Assembly: GCA_036013505.1 (NCBI GenBank)
Contig: CP107851.1
Coordinates: 8,232,001 to 8,296,000 of the forward strand
Source: Streptomyces sp. NBC_00510
GTDB lineage: Bacteria > Actinomycetota > Actinomycetes > Streptomycetales > Streptomycetaceae
Direction: 5' to 3'
Length of the DNA stretch: 64,000 bases
This document shows positions 61,615 through 64,000 of the stretch, piece by piece; positions within the stretch are counted from its first letter, which is position 1, and each line of letters begins with the position of its first letter. Made by a program: the position numbers and the translations under genes. A model generated the notes under the pieces. The model searched no databases, was not told the DNA's origin, and saw nothing but the letters and a program-made list of their open reading frames with translations.

Positions 61615-62063
61615 CCACCACCACACCCGCACCCACGGCCAACGGCCGGGTCATCGCCCTTGCGCACTATGCCGCGCGCGCCCTCCTGGAGGGCGTTCTG
61701 GCCCGCCACGGCGCCACGTTCCACCAGAGTGTGACGCTCCGGGTCGTCGTGGCCGCGGGCGGGGTCATCGGCCGGGACGAGCTCGTCGGTGACGTCATCG
61801 GCTCGCTCAAGACCGACGAGTCGGTCGTGCGCGGCGTGATCGAGGAGCTGACCGCCGCAATGCTGTTGGAGGAAGACCCGGCCGAGGCGTCCCGGATACG
61901 GCTCACGGACGCCGGACGGGAGTTGTACGAGAGCACCACCACGGAGACCGCCGAGATCTCCGCCCGGCTGTACGCCGGCATCCCGGCCGAGGACCTCGCT
62001 GTCGCGGGTCGCGTGCTGACCCTGATCACCGAGCGTGCGAACGCCGCGTTGGCCGGGGCTTGA
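61611..62063 (+). CDS. Small winged-helix-like protein coupled to MarR
   Basis: A 150-residue protein with an ATGA overlap with the MarR gene. It reads like a winged-helix domain (SVTLRVVVAAGGVIGRDELVGDVIGSL, then VVRGVIEELTAAMLLEED and RIRLTDAGREL), so it could be a second MarR-like regulator or partner. No other motif is visible. Translational coupling suggests a fixed ratio with MarR. Confidence 0.8.
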   Translation: MTTTTPAPTANGRVIALAHYAARALLEGVLARHGATFHQSVTLRVVVAAGGVIGRDELVGDVIGSLKTDESVVRGVIEELTAAMLLEEDPAEASRIRLTDAGRELYESTTTETAEISARLYAGIPAEDLAVAGRVLTLITERANAALAGA

Positions 62064-62162
62064 GGTCCTCTCCCGCTCGTCGCCGTTCCGGGGGCTGCGG
62101 CCTCCTGAGCCGGGGCCCGGCGCGCCATGCGGCACGCCGGGCCTTCCACGGGTGGGGCCCAC

Positions 62163-63242
62163 TCACCACCAGATGACCATGTATCCGGCCCCACCGGGCT
62201 TCCCCGCGGGGCTTGTTGTGGTTCCGCCGTCGCCTCCCGAGCCCGAATCCCCGATCGGTGGCTGCCCGATGAACGCAAACCCCACGGGCGGCGTGACGAT
62301 GCCGTTCGCCGCGGGGCCTCCCTGGCCGGTGTTCAGGCCCGGTTCGCCTGAGCGGGAGACGGCTTCCGGGTTGAGGGGCGGACCGCAGAAACCGATGCCC
62401 GGCGCGCCACTTCCGATGGAGGAAGCGGGTCCACCGGAGCCGCCCGTGGCGAGCGCGACTGCGAAGTTGTTGGGAGGGGCGAACAGGAGCGAGAGTCCGC
62501 CCTGGGTGCCCGCGGTATTGGCGGGGCCGCCGGCTCCGCCCTCGCCGATGGTGACCGTGTGAGGTTGCCCCGGCTGTACCTGGACGGTGCACCAGACGAA
62601 GCCGCCGCCGCCCCCACCGGTGCCGTTGCTGCCGTTCGTCCTCACTCCGGCGCCGCCACCACCGGCGCCCCACAGCTGGACGAAGACGGTGGTGACCCCG
62701 TCGGGCGGGACGAAGGTTCCGCTGGCGCTGAATTGCCGCAGACCGTGAACGGCGCTGGGCCCGGGCGGGCCCGCGGGGCCCTGCAGGCCGACGGGACCCA
62801 GGGATCCCGGGTCTCCCTGCGGGCCGACGGGACCCTGCGGCCCGGTGGGCCCCACGGAGCCGGGGTCGCCTGACGGTCCCGCGGGCCCTGCGGGGCCCGG
62901 CGCGCCTGACGGCCCGGCAGCTCCGGTCGGCCCGCTCGGACCCGTCAGACCCGCAGGCCCGGCCGGACCCGGGGGTCCCGGCGGGCCGGGCGGTCCGGGG
63001 CGGCCCGATCGCGGCGGGCAGTAGCCGGGCACGGCCGGGACGAAGAAGCACGGGAAAGCGGAGCTCTGCGGGGCGGCGACCGGAGACGTGAGCACGGGAG
63101 TCGCGGCGCGCTCTCCGCTGCCCGCATGCGCCATTCCCGTCACGGCGCCGGACGTCAGAGCCACGGCCGCGGCTACCGTCCACACGCGCACGCACCTCGG
63201 ACGGCGTCCGGCCGGCGCCGCCAAGCCGACTCGGCGGATCAC
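62163..63242 (-). CDS. Secreted collagen-like protein with glycine-rich C-terminal domain
   Basis: A 359-residue exported protein. A hydrophobic leader of about 25 residues ends near AHAG (residue 41), then two Cys, then about 27 Gly-X-Y triplets (about 80-162; many GPP, GPA, GPQ), then a glycine-rich domain with Trp/Asn-rich motifs (QLWGAGGGGAG, GTGGGGGGF, EGGAGGPA). Collagen-like triple helices are expected. It is presumably a cell-surface or secreted structural protein. GTG 63242 has GGAGG 7 bases upstream. Confidence 0.87.
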   Translation of the reverse strand: MIRRVGLAAPAGRRPRCVRVWTVAAAVALTSGAVTGMAHAGSGERAATPVLTSPVAAPQSSAFPCFFVPAVPGYCPPRSGRPGPPGPPGPPGPAGPAGLTGPSGPTGAAGPSGAPGPAGPAGPSGDPGSVGPTGPQGPVGPQGDPGSLGPVGLQGPAGPPGPSAVHGLRQFSASGTFVPPDGVTTVFVQLWGAGGGGAGVRTNGSNGTGGGGGGFVWCTVQVQPGQPHTVTIGEGGAGGPANTAGTQGGLSLLFAPPNNFAVALATGGSGGPASSIGSGAPGIGFCGPPLNPEAVSRSGEPGLNTGQGGPAANGIVTPPVGFAFIGQPPIGDSGSGGDGGTTTSPAGKPGGAGYMVIWW

Positions 63243-63457
63243 AGCATCACCTCCAGCATGGGGCATCGAGGGCGGACTGCACCGCTCTCCCGCGGCAAGA
63301 ATCACCCCGGGTTGCACCTGACGCACCCTCAGTGGCCGACCGGGTGACGGGCCTCGGGCACGCCGGGGAGCGCGAGGGCGGCGGGCCGGGGCCGGACGGC
63401 GCGATTCCGTGGTATCCAGGCCTGAGTTGGGGCGATCGACTGGTGGGGGAGAGAGCC

Positions 63458-64000
63458 GTGAGGACACTGGGCGGGGCGGTGCTGGCCGGGGTGGTTCTCG
63501 CCGCCGGGGTGGTGGGCTCGACAGGCTGCACCCTCACCATCGGCGAGACGGCGGGGGAGCCGGCGGACGTCGCGGTGGTCACCGCGACCGCTTCCGCCAC
63601 GTCTTCGTCGTCCGGCCCACCGTCCGCGTCGGCGTCCGCCTCCGTGTCCGCCTCGACCTCCCCGTCGCCCTCGCCGAGCCGTACCGCGACACCGGTGCCC
63701 GTCCGCGGACCGGATCAGAAGCTGGTGGTGATGACGGTCAGTGGTGGCTTCGCAGGCGTCCACCAGCAGGTGATGCTCCGGGGTGACGGCACCGTCTTCA
63801 CCGGCGCAAAGGGCCAGCCCGTACTGCGTCGGGTCGGCGCCGCCCAGTTCAAGGAATTGCGGATCCTGCTCGGTGACCCGGCGCTGGAAGACGTCCCGGA
63901 CTTCACCATGAACATGGCGGCAAACGACATGTTCCAGTACACCCTGCAATTCAACGGCCGCACGGTGATGACGGACCGCTCCAGCAAGCTGCCCGCGCTG
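63458..64000 (+). CDS. Lipoprotein with Ser/Pro-rich linker, 3' end outside the window
   Basis: GTG start with GGGGAGAG just upstream opens a frame that runs without a stop to the last base (181 codons). A lipobox ends at C24 (GSTGC), followed by a Ser/Ala/Pro-rich linker and a soluble domain starting DQKLVVMTVSGGFAGVHQQVML. The domain with VLRGDGTVF-like turn is seen in actinobacterial lipoproteins of unknown function. The C-terminus is missing, so family assignment is tentative. It is divergent from the collagen-like gene. Confidence 0.75.
   Translation, partial: MRTLGGAVLAGVVLAAGVVGSTGCTLTIGETAGEPADVAVVTATASATSSSSGPPSASASASVSASTSPSPSPSRTATPVPVRGPDQKLVVMTVSGGFAGVHQQVMLRGDGTVFTGAKGQPVLRRVGAAQFKELRILLGDPALEDVPDFTMNMAANDMFQYTLQFNGRTVMTDRSSKLPAL

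Noticed and set aside
62750..63010. Short regularly repeated units resembling a CRISPR array
   Set aside because: The periodicity is of 9-base Gly-X-Y codons in the collagen-like gene; there are no unique spacers or conserved long repeats.

Overview
The window is very GC-rich (visibly above 70%), gene-dense DNA of Streptomyces type. The evidence is codon use with G or C at almost every third position, a WhiB-family iron-sulphur regulator, an actinobacterial QcrB, ECF41 sigma factors with a SnoaL-like tail, a giant LuxR (LAL) ATPase regulator, a PadR plus membrane-protein pair and several probably leaderless regulator genes. I count about 56 protein genes or fragments. No rRNA, tRNA or CRISPR array is visible. 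The content looks like an accessory, regulator-rich chromosome arm rather than core housekeeping DNA.

Layout, left to right. (1) 0.1-4.9 kb: thiamine-diphosphate 2-oxoacid decarboxylase facing an aldehyde dehydrogenase/GMC oxidoreductase pair. (2) 5.3-14.8 kb: stress and redox regulation, with a PAS-GAF-SpoIIE-HATPase phosphatase, a WhiB protein, two paralogous ECF41 sigma factors, an orphan cytochrome b gene broken by a single-base frameshift, and an NmrA-type reductase next to the second sigma factor. (3) 14.9-22.6 kb: hypothetical protein, DHA2 efflux pump, universal stress protein, and a membrane-lipid cluster (PAP2-diacylglycerol kinase fusion, BrkB-like protein, PAP2 phosphatase, lipoprotein). 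(4) 22.7-28.3 kb: PadR with membrane protein, a run of three short-chain dehydrogenases, and a divergent D-Ala-D-Ala carboxypeptidase, with a triple 14-bp repeat between the last two units. (5) 28.3-38.5 kb: a second-type NAD-dependent DNA ligase, nitronate monooxygenase, hydrolase, LysR regulator with an MFS exporter, methyltransferase, MOSC protein, small hydrolase and TetR. (6) 38.5-49.6 kb: LAL regulator flanked by three copies of a palindrome, hemerythrin protein, MFS/XRE divergent pair, DUF402, SDR, coiled-coil protein, CDF metal exporter and ArsR. (7) 49.6-55.8 kb: secreted His-rich protein, cysteine-synthase-fold protein lacking the catalytic lysine, lipoprotein, then a rearranged stretch with a GNAT acetyltransferase, an IS982-type transposase and a truncated crotonase, then a cupin and a hydrolase. 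(8) 55.8-64 kb: ABC exporter genes with a secreted beta-propeller phosphoesterase, divergent MarR pair, collagen-like secreted protein, and a lipoprotein cut by the window end.

Several small regulatory circuits can be read from DNA motifs alone: a shared 19-bp dyad before lysR and before the MFS exporter downstream of it; an ECF41-type promoter before the second sigma gene; a PadR palindrome; a MarR double repeat; and TCGGGA/TCCCGA palindromes around the LAL gene. Repeat-rich intergenic DNA at 26.7 kb, 38.5 kb, 41.9 kb and 52-54.4 kb is the least explained part of the window.
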